From assembly GCF_001654985.1 (NCBI RefSeq), contig NZ_LXEU01000078.1:62001-126000 (forward strand): a stretch of DNA of 64,000 nucleotides, in the 5' to 3' direction. Position 1 is the stretch's first letter. Each line of letters starts with the position of its first letter. Shown here one piece after another: positions 48,458 through 59,864 of the stretch. Below the pieces are notes generated by a model. The model searched no databases, was not told the origin of the DNA, and worked only from the letters and a program-made list of their open reading frames with translations. The stretch comes from Kluyvera georgiana ATCC 51603. Its GTDB lineage: Bacteria > Pseudomonadota > Gammaproteobacteria > Enterobacterales > Enterobacteriaceae. The position numbers and the translations under genes are program-made.

Positions 48458-51400
48458 ATGCTGCTTAATATCCGCCCCCGGGCCACGATTTCCGCATTCT
48501 TCATTATTGCTGTCTGCTTTCTTTTCTCGGTAGCGACGGCGCAGGCGCGCTCGCTCAGCGGCTATGATATTCCCGACCGCACCGATGTTCAGGATCAGCT
48601 TTCGTCGCTGAATAATAAAAAAGACCTGACGCCGCAGGAAAAGCTGGTTCAGCAGGATTTAACGGAAACGCTGCAGCTGCTGGATAAAATCGACAACGTG
48701 AAGGCGGAAACCGCCGCCTTGCAAAAGCAGGTGGATCAGGCGCCGCTGAAATTGCGTCAGGCCACCGATAATCTCAATGCGCTGAGCGACGTTGATAATG
48801 ATGATGAAACCCGTAAAACGCTGAGTACGTTGTCGCTGCGCCAGTTGGAAGCCCGCGTCTCGCAGGCGGTTGACGATCTGCAAAATGCGCAAAACGATCT
48901 CGCGACTTACAACAGTCAGCTGGTTTCGCTACAAACCCAGCCAGAGCGCGTGCAAAACGCCATGAATTCGGCATCACAGCAGCTTCTCCAGGTGCGCAAT
49001 AGCCTCAACGCGAGCACCGTGGGTGATGGGCTGCGCCCCACTCAGCAAACGATGCTGCAGGTGCAGAAAACCCTGCTCGACGCCGAGATTGAGCTACAGC
49101 GTAAAAGCCTTGCCAGCAACACTTCCTTGCAGGATACCCTGCAAAAACAGCGCGACTACGTGACCGCATACAGCACGCGTCTGGAACACCAGCTCCAGCT
49201 GCTGCAGGAAGCGGTGAACAGCAAGCGCCTGACGTTGACGGAAAAAACCGCCGCTGAAAACGCCTCGCCGGAAGAGACCGCCCGTATTCAGGGTAATCCA
49301 CTGGTGAAGCAAGAGCTTGAGATTAACCATCAGCTGAGTCAGAAGCTGATTACCGCCACTGAAAGCGGTAACCATCTGGTGCAGCAGAACATTAAAGTGA
49401 AAACCTGGCTCGATCGCGCGCTGCAATCTGAACGTAACGTGAAAGAGCAGATCGCCGTCCTGAAAGGGAGCCTGCTGCTGTCGCGCATTCTTTATCAGCA
49501 GCAGCAGACGCTGCCGTCGGCAGATGAGCTGGAGGATATGACCACCCGTATCGCCGATCTGCGCCTTGAGCAGTTTGAGATTAACCAGCAGCGTGATGCC
49601 CTGTTCCAGAGCGATGAATTCGTCGCCAGGCTGGAGGAAGGGCATAGCAGCGAAGTGGATAGCGAAGTGCACGACGCGCTGCTGCAAATTGTCGATGCGC
49701 GCCGCGAAATGCTCGATCTGATCAACAAGCAGCTGGGCAGCCAGCTGATGATGGCCATCAATCTGCAAATCAACCAGCAGCAGCTGATGAGCGTATCGAA
49801 AAGCCTGAAATCCATCCTCACTCAGCAAATCTTCTGGGTAAACAGCAACAAGCCAATGGACTGGGACTGGATTAAATCCTTCCCGGAAGCCCTGAAAGAC
49901 CAGTTTAAGTCGATGAAAATCACCGTGAACTGGGAAAAAGCGTGGCCCGCCGTGTTTGTCGCCTTCCTTGCCGGGCTTCCGCTGCTGCTGATTGCCGGGC
50001 TGATTCGCTGGCGGCTACAGTGGCTGCGCAGCTATCAGGACAAGCTCGGCGATCAGGTGGGGAATCTGCGTAATGACAGCCAGCTGCATACGCCGAAGGC
50101 TATCCTTATCGATCTCATCCGCGCGCTGCCGGTGGTGCTGATCATTCTGGCGATTGGCCTGATTCTGCTCACCATGCAACTCAATATCAGCGCGCTGCTG
50201 TGGGCGTTTAGTAAAAAGCTGGCGATTTTCTGGCTGGTGTTTGGCCTGTGCTGGAAGGTGCTGGAGAAAAACGGCGTTGCCGTCCGCCACTTCAATATGC
50301 CGGAACAGCTGACCAGCCACTGGCGTCGGCAGATTGTGCGCATCAGCCTGGCGCTGCTGCCGCTGCACTTCTGGTCGGTGGTGTCCGAGCTTTCGCCGCT
50401 GAACCTGATGGACGACGTATTGGGGCAGTTCGTGATTTTCCTTAACCTGCTGGTGATTGCGACGCTGATGTGGCCGATGTGCCGCGAAAGCTGGCGCGAT
50501 AAAGAATCACACAGCCTGCGTCTGATCACCATGACCGTGCTGGCGCTGGTGCCGGTCGGCCTGATGGTGCTGACCGCCACCGGTTATTTCTACACCACGC
50601 TGCGCCTCTCCGGCCGCTGGATTGAAACCGTTTATCTGGTGATCTTCTGGAACCTGCTCTATCAGACCGTGCTTCGCGGCCTGAGCGTCGCGGCCCGTCG
50701 TATCGCGTACCGTCGTGCGGTCGCGCGTCGGCAGAATATGGTGAAAGAGGGGGCCGAAGGCGCCGAGCCGCAGGAAGAACCGGCCATCGCGCTGGAGCAG
50801 ATCAACCAGCAGACGCTGCGTATTACCATGCTGGTGATGGTGGCGCTGTTTGGCGTCATGTTCTGGGCCATTTGGTCAGACTTAATTACCGTCTTTAGCT
50901 ACCTGGACAGCATCACTCTGTGGCACTACAACGGCACCGAAGCCGGGGCCAGTGTGGTGAAAAGCGTCACTATGGGCAGCCTGCTGTTCGCTATTATCGC
51001 CTCGATGGTGGCCTGGGCGCTGATCCGCAACTTGCCGGGTCTGCTGGAAGTGCTGGTACTCTCGCGGCTGAACATGCGTCAGGGGGCCTCCTACGCTATC
51101 ACCACGATTCTGAACTACGTGATTATCGCCGTCGGGGCGATGACCGTGTTCGGCTCGCTGGGCGTGTCGTGGGATAAACTGCAGTGGCTGGCCGCCGCGC
51201 TATCGGTAGGTCTTGGTTTTGGCTTGCAGGAGATTTTCGGTAACTTCGTCTCCGGTCTGATTATTCTGTTTGAGCGTCCGGTTCGCATTGGCGATACGGT
51301 AACCATCGGTACCTTCTCGGGGACGGTCAGCAAGATCCGCATCCGCGCGACGACCATTACCGATTTCGATCGTAAAGAGGTGATCATTCCGAACAAGGCA

Positions 51401-51808
51401 TTCGTTACCGAACGCCTGATCAACTGGTCGCTCAGCGATACCATCACCCGCGTGGTGATCCGCCTCGGCGTGGCTTATGGATCGGATCTGACCAAAGTCA
51501 AAGAAGTGCTGCTGAAAGCGGCGATGGAGCATCCGAAGGTGATGCACGATCCGGAGCCGTCGGTCTTCTTTACCGCTTTTGGCGCCAGCACGCTGGATCA
51601 CGAACTGCGTCTGTATGTGCGTGAACTGCGCGATCGTAGCTACACCGTCGATGAACTGAACCGCACCATCGACCGTCTGTGCCGCGAAAACGATATCAAC
51701 ATCGCCTTTAACCAGCTGGAAGTGCATCTGCATAATGAGAAGGGCGATGAAGTGACGGAAGTGAAGCGTGACAGTAAAAATGACGGCAAGGATATGATTG
51801 CCGATTAA
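48458..51808 (+). CDS. mscK: Mechanosensitive channel MscK (KefA)
   Basis: A 1116-residue potassium-dependent mechanosensitive channel (E. coli 1120) that opens on hypo-osmotic shock. The signal peptide (about 1-31, ending AQA-RS) precedes a long periplasmic coiled-coil-rich region (to about 475). Eleven or so membrane segments follow, then the MscS-like core with pore helix GFGLQEIFGNFVSGLIILFERP and a cytoplasmic beta/alpha-beta domain. The N-terminal 30 residues diverge from E. coli while the rest is strongly conserved. Confidence 0.96.
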   Translation: MLLNIRPRATISAFFIIAVCFLFSVATAQARSLSGYDIPDRTDVQDQLSSLNNKKDLTPQEKLVQQDLTETLQLLDKIDNVKAETAALQKQVDQAPLKLRQATDNLNALSDVDNDDETRKTLSTLSLRQLEARVSQAVDDLQNAQNDLATYNSQLVSLQTQPERVQNAMNSASQQLLQVRNSLNASTVGDGLRPTQQTMLQVQKTLLDAEIELQRKSLASNTSLQDTLQKQRDYVTAYSTRLEHQLQLLQEAVNSKRLTLTEKTAAENASPEETARIQGNPLVKQELEINHQLSQKLITATESGNHLVQQNIKVKTWLDRALQSERNVKEQIAVLKGSLLLSRILYQQQQTLPSADELEDMTTRIADLRLEQFEINQQRDALFQSDEFVARLEEGHSSEVDSEVHDALLQIVDARREMLDLINKQLGSQLMMAINLQINQQQLMSVSKSLKSILTQQIFWVNSNKPMDWDWIKSFPEALKDQFKSMKITVNWEKAWPAVFVAFLAGLPLLLIAGLIRWRLQWLRSYQDKLGDQVGNLRNDSQLHTPKAILIDLIRALPVVLIILAIGLILLTMQLNISALLWAFSKKLAIFWLVFGLCWKVLEKNGVAVRHFNMPEQLTSHWRRQIVRISLALLPLHFWSVVSELSPLNLMDDVLGQFVIFLNLLVIATLMWPMCRESWRDKESHSLRLITMTVLALVPVGLMVLTATGYFYTTLRLSGRWIETVYLVIFWNLLYQTVLRGLSVAARRIAYRRAVARRQNMVKEGAEGAEPQEEPAIALEQINQQTLRITMLVMVALFGVMFWAIWSDLITVFSYLDSITLWHYNGTEAGASVVKSVTMGSLLFAIIASMVAWALIRNLPGLLEVLVLSRLNMRQGASYAITTILNYVIIAVGAMTVFGSLGVSWDKLQWLAAALSVGLGFGLQEIFGNFVSGLIILFERPVRIGDTVTIGTFSGTVSKIRIRATTITDFDRKEVIIPNKAFVTERLINWSLSDTITRVVIRLGVAYGSDLTKVKEVLLKAAMEHPKVMHDPEPSVFFTAFGASTLDHELRLYVRELRDRSYTVDELNRTIDRLCRENDINIAFNQLEVHLHNEKGDEVTEVKRDSKNDGKDMIAD

Positions 51809-51810
51809 TC

Positions 51811-51890
51811 CGTAGGCTGGATAAGCGCAGCGCCATCAGGCACGCCGCCGTATATTGCCGGATGGCGGCGTTGCCTTATCCGGCCTACAG
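51811..51890. repeat. REP/BIME element between mscK and ybaM
   Basis: CGTAGGCTGGATAAGCGCAGC (first unit) and TTGCCGGATGGCGGCG...TTATCCGGCCTACAG (second unit) face each other, just after the mscK stop. Confidence 0.9.
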
Positions 51891-51905
51891 ATCGTGCCCT
51901 TGGCG

Positions 51906-52067
51906 CTATGGCGCCTCATCCGCGCGGCTTTTCAGCTTGTTGAGGTAATCTTTGCGCACCATCTCCAGCGCGCTTAGCACAATTTCTGGGGCGATTTGGT
52001 TGCTCTCCAGCAGCTCAATCAAATCAACCGCCAGCTTGACGTCATCCGGGGCATTTTCCAGCGACAT
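51906..52067 (-). CDS. ybaM: Small protein YbaM
   Basis: A 53-residue protein beginning [20 protein letters not shown], equal in length to E. coli YbaM. It is entirely helical by eye and acidic, with no known function. The start at 52067 follows AAGGAGAG. The end of priC (52081) lies just upstream, so the two genes are probably co-transcribed. It is too short for a simple ORF cut-off but clearly conserved. Confidence 0.9.
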   Translation of the reverse strand: MSLENAPDDVKLAVDLIELLESNQIAPEIVLSALEMVRKDYLNKLKSRADEAP

Positions 52068-52080
52068 ATTCTCTCCTTAA

Positions 52081-52608
52081 TCAGCGCGTGATGCGTGCCA
52101 GTACGCGTTCTATTTCTTCCAGCGCCTGACGGCAGCGGGCAAGGCGACCGTCAAAGGCGGTGATTTCGCGCGCCAGACGCTGCTGTTCGTCAAGCGTAGT
52201 GGCCTGCTGATACTGCTGCTGGCGCTGCTGCTTCATCTCCAGCAGTCGACGCTCAAACTCCTGTGTTTCCAGCCGCTTACGCTGCCAGCGACGTAATCCC
52301 GGCGAGGCGCTGTCCCACACGCGCAGCGACCAGGCTTCGCTTTCCCGATTGATGGCTTCAATCTGCGCCGCCAGGCGTTCAGCAAGCCAGGAAACCTGCG
52401 GCAGCTGTTGCTGCTCGACGGCGTGCTTTAGCTCCTGAAAATGGGCGTTCGCCTCATCAAGATAGGCCTGCATTTGCGTGCTGCGCGTCTGGAACAGCTG
52501 ACGGTCAAAGCGGGCGCTCAGCGTGGCGTGTGCGGAAAGCGGCGCGATACGCGCCTGAAGCCGCGCAAGCTGTTGTTCCAGCGTTTGTAAAAGCAGGGCC
52601 GTTTTCAC
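52081..52608 (-). CDS. priC: Primosomal replication protein PriC
   Basis: A 175-residue all-helical, Arg/Gln-rich protein (E. coli 175) that reloads DnaB with Rep at stalled forks independently of PriA. Conserved blocks LSARFDRQLFQTR, VEQQQLPQVSWLAERLAAQ and RWQRKRLETQEFERRL are present. It is divergent from ybaN, with ybaM downstream, the E. coli arrangement. Confidence 0.95.
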   Translation of the reverse strand: MKTALLLQTLEQQLARLQARIAPLSAHATLSARFDRQLFQTRSTQMQAYLDEANAHFQELKHAVEQQQLPQVSWLAERLAAQIEAINRESEAWSLRVWDSASPGLRRWQRKRLETQEFERRLLEMKQQRQQQYQQATTLDEQQRLAREITAFDGRLARCRQALEEIERVLARITR

Positions 52609-52675
52609 CGGATTCTCCGTATTCTTGTTATCGGCTATGCTACAGTAGCAGACTCATTTGATAACTATTCGCATT

Positions 52676-53053
52676 ATGCAGCGTACTATTCTAATCATTA
52701 TTGGCTGGTTGGCGGTAGCCCTTGGCACCCTCGGCGTGGTTTTGCCACTGCTGCCGACCACGCCGTTTATTCTGTTAGCCGCCTGGTGCTTTGCCCGCTC
52801 GTCGCCGCGTTTTCATGACTGGCTGCTGTATCGCTCCTGGTTTGGCGGCTATCTGCGTCACTGGCAGCGGTATAAAGCCATGCCGCCGGGCGCGAAGCCG
52901 CGCGCCATTGCGGTGATTTTGTTGACCTTTGGCGTTTCGCTGTGGCTGGTGAATCTGTTGTGGGTCCGACTCTTGTTGCTGGTCATCCTCTGCGGATTGT
53001 TGATTTTTTTATGGCGAATTCCCGTCGTTGATGCAGAGCAACAAAAGCCGTGA
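52676..53053 (+). CDS. ybaN: Inner-membrane protein YbaN (DUF454)
   Basis: A 125-residue membrane protein with about three hydrophobic segments. The DUF454 signature LPLLPTTPFILLAAWCFARSSPRFHDWL is near the N-terminus. The ATG at 52676 matches E. coli. An earlier in-frame start at 52658 adds six residues. The function is unknown. Confidence 0.92.
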   Translation: MQRTILIIIGWLAVALGTLGVVLPLLPTTPFILLAAWCFARSSPRFHDWLLYRSWFGGYLRHWQRYKAMPPGAKPRAIAVILLTFGVSLWLVNLLWVRLLLLVILCGLLIFLWRIPVVDAEQQKP

Positions 53054-53202
53054 ACCGCATTAATGGTGTTGCAATTCTGCCAGCTTGCCAGTAAATTCTG
53101 GCGTTTTCGAGCACAGGCGCGCCTGGTTAAAAGTTAATCAAATGTAACTTTTAGCCCATTTTGCTCGCCTTGAGTAACACTGTTTCAATCAGGCACAAAC
53201 CT

Positions 53203-53754
53203 ATGACCGCAACTGCACAGCAGCTTGAATATCTGAAGAACAGCATCCAGAGCATCCAGGATTATCCGAAACCTGGCATTCTTTTCCGCGATGTCACCAG
53301 CTTACTGGAAGACCCGAAAGCCTACGCGCTCAGCATTGAACTGCTGGTCGAGAAGTACAAAGACGCCGGTATCACCAAAGTCGTGGGTACCGAAGCGCGT
53401 GGTTTCCTGTTTGGCGCGCCGGTCGCGCTGGCCATGGGCGTAGGTTTTGTCCCGGTGCGTAAACCGCGCAAGCTGCCGCGCGAAACCATCGCCGAAAGCT
53501 ACGAACTGGAGTACGGCACCGATCAGCTGGAAATCCACGTTGACGCGATTAAACCGGGCGACAAAGTGCTGGTGGTCGACGATCTGCTGGCAACCGGCGG
53601 GACCATTGAAGCGACGGTGAAACTGATCCGTCGTCTGGGTGGCGAAGTGCACGATGCGGCCTTCATCATCAACCTGTTCGATCTGGGCGGCGAACAGCGC
53701 CTGGAAAAACAGGGTATCACCAGCTACAGCCTGGTGAATTTCCCGGGGCACTAA
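53203..53754 (+). CDS. apt: Adenine phosphoribosyltransferase
   Basis: A 183-residue purine-salvage enzyme that makes AMP from adenine and PRPP. The PRPP-binding motif [13 protein letters not shown] is at about residues 123-135, with the flexible-loop region [26 protein letters not shown]. The ATG at 53203 ([11 protein letters not shown]) is chosen by homology over an in-frame TTG at 53161. dnaX follows after about 90 nt, as in E. coli. Confidence 0.97.
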   Translation: MTATAQQLEYLKNSIQSIQDYPKPGILFRDVTSLLEDPKAYALSIELLVEKYKDAGITKVVGTEARGFLFGAPVALAMGVGFVPVRKPRKLPRETIAESYELEYGTDQLEIHVDAIKPGDKVLVVDDLLATGGTIEATVKLIRRLGGEVHDAAFIINLFDLGGEQRLEKQGITSYSLVNFPGH

Positions 53755-53846
53755 GCATTTCCCGATACATAGCCTCGCCTGCCCGGCGGGGCTGTGGTAG
53801 CATTATCCCTTCGTGAATCCACCTTCCAGCGTTTCAGAGCCTGCCA

Positions 53847-55781
53847 ATGAGTTATCAGGTCCTAGCCCGAAAATGGCGCCCACAAACCTTTGCTGACGTC
53901 GTCGGCCAGGAACATGTGCTGACCGCACTGGCGAACGGCTTATCGTTAGGGCGCATTCATCACGCATATCTCTTTTCCGGCACCCGTGGCGTCGGGAAAA
54001 CCTCTATCGCCCGCTTACTGGCGAAGGGGCTGAACTGCGAAACCGGCATTACCGCCACCCCGTGCGGCGTGTGCGATAACTGCCGCGAAATTGAGCAGGG
54101 GCGTTTCGTCGATTTAATTGAGATCGACGCCGCCTCGCGAACCAAAGTCGAAGACACTCGCGACCTGCTGGATAACGTCCAGTACGCGCCCGCGCGCGGC
54201 CGCTTTAAGGTCTATCTGATCGACGAAGTGCACATGCTCTCCCGCCACAGCTTCAACGCCCTGTTGAAGACGCTGGAAGAGCCGCCTGCGCACGTCAAAT
54301 TCCTGTTAGCCACCACCGATCCGCAAAAACTGCCGGTGACGATTCTGTCGCGCTGCATTCAGTTCCACCTCAAGGCGCTGGACGTTGAGCAGATTCGCCA
54401 TCAGCTTGAGCATATCCTCGACGAAGAGCATATCGTTCACGAGCCTCGCGCCCTGCAGCTGCTGGCGCGTGCGGCGGACGGTAGCCTGCGCGATGCGTTA
54501 AGCCTCACCGATCAGGCGATCGCCAGCGGCGAAGGCCAGCTGACGACCGTCTCCGTCAGCGACATGCTTGGCACGCTGGATGACGATCAGGCGCTGTCGC
54601 TGATTGAAGCGCTGGTGGCCGCCAACGGCGAGCGAACGATGGAGCTGGTTAACGATGCCGCTCTGCGCGGTGTCGACTGGGAGGCGCTGCTGGTTGAAAT
54701 GCAGAGTCTGCTGCACCGGATTGCGATGGTTCAGCTGTCGCCTGCGGCGCTGGGCAGCGATATGGCGGCGATTGAACAGCGGATGCGCAACCTTGCGCGT
54801 ACCGTGCCGCCCACCGACGTGCAGCTGTACTATCAAACGTTGCTGATTGGCCGCAAAGAGCTGCCGTTCGCGCCGGACCGCCGCATGGGCATTGAAATGA
54901 CGCTGCTGCGCGCATTGGCATTTCATCCGAATGCGCCGCTGCCGGAGCCGGAAAGGCCGCAGCAGACGTTTGCGCCTGCCTATGCCCCGGTGACGCAACA
55001 GCCTGCGCCCATGCCTTCTGCCGCACCGATGACGCCGCCGCCAGCGGCCGCGCCGCTGCCAGACTCCACCAATCAGGTGCTGGCCGCGCGACGTCAGCTG
55101 CAGCAGAGCAGTCAGGGAGCAACCACCCCAAAAAAGAGTGAACCGGCAGCCGCTTCCCGCGCGCGGCCGGTGAATAACGCTGCGCTGGAAAGACTGGCTT
55201 CGGTGTCTGAACGCGTTCAGGCGCGCCCGGCGCCGTCCGCGTTGACCCAACCGGCGGCGAAAAAAGAGGCTTATCGCTGGAAAGCGACCACGCCGGTTGA
55301 AGAAGTCAAAAAAGAAGAAGTCGCCACGCCAAAAGCGCTGAAGAAAGCGCTGGAACATGAAAAAACGCCGGAACTGTCGACGAAGCTGGCGGCGGAATCG
55401 TTAGAGCGCGATCCGTGGGCGGCGGAAGTCAGCCAGATGGCGCTGCCGAAGCTGGTCGAGCAGGTGGCGCTTAACGCGTGGAAAGAGCAAGACGGCAGTA
55501 AGGTGTGCCTGCATCTGCGCCCGACGCAGCGGCATCTTAACTCGCCCGGCGCGAAGCAGAAGCTGGCTGAGGCGATGAGCAGTTTATACGGTGCGCCTGT
55601 TGAATTGACCATCGTGGAAGATGATAATCCGGCGGTGCGTACGCCGCTGGAGTGGCGACAGGCCATCTATGAAGAGAAACTCGCGCAGGCGCGCGAGTCG
55701 ATCATCGCGGATAATAACATTCAGACCCTGCGCCGGTTCTTCGACGCGGACCTGGATGAAGAGAGTATTCGCCCCATTTGA
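53847..55781 (+). CDS. dnaX: DNA polymerase III tau/gamma subunits
   Basis: A 644-residue clamp-loader ATPase (tau). Walker A GTRGVGKTS, zinc module with Cys in LNCETG and PCGVCDNC, Walker B VYLIDEVHML and sensor-1 region LLATTDPQKLP are in place. A Pro/Ala-rich linker (about 370-490) leads to domains IV-V that bind DnaB and the alpha polymerase. A programmed -1 frameshift signal at codons 429-430 would give the 431-residue gamma form. It is followed by ybaB-recR. Confidence 0.97.
   Translation: MSYQVLARKWRPQTFADVVGQEHVLTALANGLSLGRIHHAYLFSGTRGVGKTSIARLLAKGLNCETGITATPCGVCDNCREIEQGRFVDLIEIDAASRTKVEDTRDLLDNVQYAPARGRFKVYLIDEVHMLSRHSFNALLKTLEEPPAHVKFLLATTDPQKLPVTILSRCIQFHLKALDVEQIRHQLEHILDEEHIVHEPRALQLLARAADGSLRDALSLTDQAIASGEGQLTTVSVSDMLGTLDDDQALSLIEALVAANGERTMELVNDAALRGVDWEALLVEMQSLLHRIAMVQLSPAALGSDMAAIEQRMRNLARTVPPTDVQLYYQTLLIGRKELPFAPDRRMGIEMTLLRALAFHPNAPLPEPERPQQTFAPAYAPVTQQPAPMPSAAPMTPPPAAAPLPDSTNQVLAARRQLQQSSQGATTPKKSEPAAASRARPVNNAALERLASVSERVQARPAPSALTQPAAKKEAYRWKATTPVEEVKKEEVATPKALKKALEHEKTPELSTKLAAESLERDPWAAEVSQMALPKLVEQVALNAWKEQDGSKVCLHLRPTQRHLNSPGAKQKLAEAMSSLYGAPVELTIVEDDNPAVRTPLEWRQAIYEEKLAQARESIIADNNIQTLRRFFDADLDEESIRPI
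55114..55170 (+). promoter_or_regulatory. Programmed -1 ribosomal frameshift signal in dnaX
   Basis: An internal AGGGAG (55114-55119) is followed by the slippery heptamer A-AAA-AAG (55130-55136) and then a GC-rich stem-loop (55143-55170). After slippage the ribosome reads GAG then TGA (55139-55141), giving gamma of 431 residues, as in E. coli. Confidence 0.92.
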
Positions 55782-55814
55782 CCGCAAGCGCTGCTTACGG
55801 TCGTTATTCTTTAA

Positions 55815-56167
<353 letters not shown>

Positions 56168-56168
<1 letters not shown>

Positions 56169-56773
56169 TGCAAACCAGTCCGCTGTTAACTCAGCTGATG
56201 GAAGCGCTGCGCTGCCTGCCGGGCGTTGGCCCGAAGTCGGCGCAGCGCATGGCGTTTACCCTGCTGCAGCGTGACCGCAGCGGCGGGATGCGTCTGGCGC
56301 AGGCGTTAACCCGCGCGATGTCGGAAATCGGCCACTGCGCCGATTGCCGCACCTTCACCGAGCAGGAGGTGTGCAACATTTGTGCGAACCCGCGTCGTCA
56401 GGAAAACGGCCAGATCTGCGTGGTGGAGAGTCCGGCGGACATCTACGCCATTGAGCAGACCGGGCAGTTCTCCGGCCGCTACTTCGTGCTGATGGGGCAT
56501 CTGTCGCCGCTCGACGGCATCGGCCCGGATGATATTGGTCTTGACCGCCTTGAGCAGCGTCTGGAAACAGAGCAGCTCACGGAGATTATCCTCGCCACCA
56601 ACCCGACGGTGGAAGGGGAAGCCACGGCCAACTATATCGCTGAGCTGTGCGCGCAATATGGCGTCGAAGCCAGCCGCATCGCCCATGGCGTGCCGGTAGG
56701 CGGCGAGCTGGAGATGGTCGACGGCACCACGCTGTCGCACTCGCTGGCCGGGCGTCATAAGATTCGTTTTTAA
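56168..56773 (+). CDS. recR: Recombination mediator RecR
   Basis: A 201-residue protein that with RecF and RecO loads RecA on gapped DNA. A helix-hairpin-helix ([14 protein letters not shown]), C4 zinc finger ([16 protein letters not shown]), Toprim domain ([13 protein letters not shown]) and C-terminal Walker-B-like part occur in the normal order. It shares one base with the end of ybaB. Confidence 0.97.
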
Positions 56774-56778
56774 TCAAA

Positions 56779-56802
56779 CGAGAGCAGGATTTTCTGCTCT
56801 CG
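56779..56802 (+). terminator. Hairpin between recR and htpG
   Basis: The 9-bp perfect stem CGAGAGCAG / CTGCTCTCG with a 6-nt loop directly after recR. No T-run follows, and the htpG heat-shock promoter begins at its foot. Confidence 0.6.
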
Positions 56803-56831
56803 CTTGAAATCCTCACCACCCATCCCCATTT
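56803..56831 (+). promoter_or_regulatory. Sigma-32 heat-shock promoter of htpG
   Basis: CTTGAAA (56803-56809) and CCCCATTT (56824-56831) with 14 bp between match the sigma-32 consensus exactly. They lie about 50 bp before the htpG start. Confidence 0.9.
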
Positions 56832-56880
56832 TCCTCTCATCGCTTTTTTTACCTTGTAATCACCATTGAGGTATTTTGCA

Positions 56881-58755
56881 ATGAAAGGACAAGAAACACG
56901 TGGCTTTCAGTCAGAAGTAAAACAGCTTCTGCACCTGATGATCCATTCTCTGTATTCCAATAAAGAAATCTTCCTGCGTGAGCTTATCTCTAACGCTTCA
57001 GATGCTGCCGACAAGCTGCGCTTCCGCGCGCTGTCCAACCCGGATCTGTATGAGGGCGATGGCGAGCTACGCGTACGCGTCTCCTTCGATAAAGATAAGC
57101 GTACGTTGACCATTGCCGACAACGGTATTGGTATGAATCGCGACGAGGTTATCGATCATCTCGGGACGATCGCAAAATCCGGCACCAAAGCATTCCTAGA
57201 ATCCATGGGTTCTGACCAGGCCAAAGACAGCCAGCTGATCGGTCAGTTTGGCGTCGGTTTCTATTCCGCGTTTATCGTGGCGGATAAAGTTACCGTGCGC
57301 ACCCGTGCGGCGGGCGATAGCGCAGAGAACGGCGTGTTCTGGGAATCCGAAGGCGCGGGCGAATACACCGTGGCCGACATCACCAAAGACGATCGCGGTA
57401 CTGAAATTACCCTGCACCTGCGCGAAGGCGAGGACGAGTTCCTCGACGACTGGCGCGTACGTTCGATCATCAGCAAATACTCCGACCATATCGCGCTGCC
57501 GGTAGAAATTGAAAAATCCGAAGAGAAAGACGGCGAAACCGTGGTTTCCTGGGAGAAAATCAACAAAGCGCAGGCGCTGTGGACGCGTAATAAAGCCGAG
57601 CTGAACGACGACGAATACAAAGCGTTCTACAAGCATATCGCCCACGATTTTACCGACCCGCTGACCTGGAGCCACAACCGCGTGGAAGGCAAGCAGGAGT
57701 ACACCAGCCTGCTGTATATCCCGTCTCAGGCGCCATGGGATATGTGGAACCGTGATCATAAACACGGCCTGAAGCTGTACGTACAGCGCGTCTTTATCAT
57801 GGACGACGCCGAGCAGTTTATGCCGAACTACCTGCGTTTCGTACGCGGTCTTATCGATTCCAACGATCTGCCGCTGAACGTCTCCCGTGAAATTCTGCAG
57901 GACAGCAACGTCACCCGCAACCTGCGTAATGCTCTGACCAAGCGCGTGCTGCAGATGCTGGATAAGCTGGCGAAAGACGATGCTGAGAAGTATCTGACCT
58001 TCTGGAAACAGTTTGGTCTGGTGCTGAAAGAAGGGCCGGCGGAAGACCATGGTAACCAGGAAGCGATCGCCAAACTGCTGCGCTTTGCGTCTACCCATAC
58101 CGACACTTCCGAGCAGAACGTGTCGCTGGCCGACTACGTGTCGCGTATGAAAGAAGGGCAGGAGAAAATCTACTACATCACCGCTGACAGCTACGCCGCG
58201 GCGAAGAGCAGCCCGCATCTGGAGCTGCTGCGTAAGAAAGGCATCGAAGTGCTGCTGCTTTCCGACCGCATCGATGAGTGGATGATGAACTACCTGACCG
58301 AGTTCGACGGCAAGCCGTTCCAGTCCGTTGCTAAAGCCGATGAGTCCATCGACAAGCTGGCGGATGAAGTGGACGAGAGCGCCAAAGAAGCAGAAAAAGC
58401 GCTGACCCCGTTCGTTGAACGCGTGAAAACCCTGCTGGGCGACCGCGTGAAAGAGGTGCGTCTGACTCACCGTCTGACCGACACCCCGGCCATCGTCACC
58501 ACCGACGCCGATGAAATGAGCACCCAGATGGCGAAGCTGTTTGCCGCTGCGGGCCAGGCCGCGCCGGAAGTGAAGTACATCTTTGAACTGAACCCGGACC
58601 ACGTGCTGGTGAAACGCACCGCAGATACCCAGGACGAAGGGCAGTTTAAAGAGTGGGTTGAACTGCTGCTCGACCAGGCGCTGTTCGCCGAGCGCGGTAC
58701 GCTGGACGATCCTAACCAGTTTATCCGCCGCATGAACCAACTGCTGGTGTCATAA
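56881..58755 (+). CDS. htpG: Hsp90 chaperone HtpG
   Basis: A 624-residue ATP-dependent chaperone. The N-terminal GHKL ATPase shows [22 protein letters not shown] and [15 protein letters not shown]. The middle domain has the catalytic Arg region [12 protein letters not shown], and a C-terminal dimer domain follows. The ATG at 56881 (MKGQETRGF) matches E. coli. An earlier in-frame start at 56866 lies in the leader. Heat induction is expected from the promoter upstream. Confidence 0.98.
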   Translation: MKGQETRGFQSEVKQLLHLMIHSLYSNKEIFLRELISNASDAADKLRFRALSNPDLYEGDGELRVRVSFDKDKRTLTIADNGIGMNRDEVIDHLGTIAKSGTKAFLESMGSDQAKDSQLIGQFGVGFYSAFIVADKVTVRTRAAGDSAENGVFWESEGAGEYTVADITKDDRGTEITLHLREGEDEFLDDWRVRSIISKYSDHIALPVEIEKSEEKDGETVVSWEKINKAQALWTRNKAELNDDEYKAFYKHIAHDFTDPLTWSHNRVEGKQEYTSLLYIPSQAPWDMWNRDHKHGLKLYVQRVFIMDDAEQFMPNYLRFVRGLIDSNDLPLNVSREILQDSNVTRNLRNALTKRVLQMLDKLAKDDAEKYLTFWKQFGLVLKEGPAEDHGNQEAIAKLLRFASTHTDTSEQNVSLADYVSRMKEGQEKIYYITADSYAAAKSSPHLELLRKKGIEVLLLSDRIDEWMMNYLTEFDGKPFQSVAKADESIDKLADEVDESAKEAEKALTPFVERVKTLLGDRVKEVRLTHRLTDTPAIVTTDADEMSTQMAKLFAAAGQAAPEVKYIFELNPDHVLVKRTADTQDEGQFKEWVELLLDQALFAERGTLDDPNQFIRRMNQLLVS

Positions 58756-58759
58756 ACCT

Positions 58760-58900
58760 TACCCTCACCCTAACCCTCTCCCTAAAAGGGAGAGGGGACT
58801 GGCCCGGAGCTGGTTTTCTCCCTCTCCCTAAAAGGGAGGGGGGACTGGCCTGGAACTGGTTTTCTCCCTCTCCCAGTGGGAGAGGGGCGGGGTGAGGGCA
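58760..58900. repeat. 46-bp tandem/inverted repeat between htpG and adk
   Basis: Three units beginning CCCTCTCCC start at 58774, 58820 and 58866, so the period is 46 bp. Each unit is itself a hairpin (CCCTCTCCCT with AGGGAGAGGG-type arm). The whole is bracketed by CCCTCACC and GGTGAGGG in opposite orientation. The third unit has a shorter loop. Confidence 0.85.
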
Positions 58901-59002
58901 TCAAACTGCTCCGTACGCAAAATATCTGACCATTAACCGTTTCAGCCGTCCCTCCTTCCTTGAGCCATCGCCGTTCTGGTGGTATCTTTTAGCGCTTTTT
59001 AA

Positions 59003-59680
<678 letters not shown>

Positions 59681-59686
59681 TGTTGT

Positions 59687-59773
59687 GCCGCCATCCGATG
59701 CCGGATGGCGGCGTAAATGCCTTATCCGGCCTACACTCTCCCGTAGGCCTGATAAGCGCAGCGCCATCAGGCA
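59687..59773. repeat. REP/BIME element between adk and hemH
   Basis: GATGCCGGATGGCGGCGTAAA...TTATCCGGCCTAC followed by the inverted CGTAGGCCTGATAAGCGCAGC...GCCATCAGGC. Confidence 0.9.
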
Positions 59774-59864
59774 AAAATTCTCATCTTACCTCTCACAGCA
59801 ATTAGTTTTTCTTCTCCGCTTTTCCGCTACAATTATCAACAATTTGAATCGATAAGAGGCGGTA

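Noticed and set aside
57196-58740. 514-codon minus-strand frame opposite htpG
   Set aside because: Antisense shadow of a strongly conserved gene.
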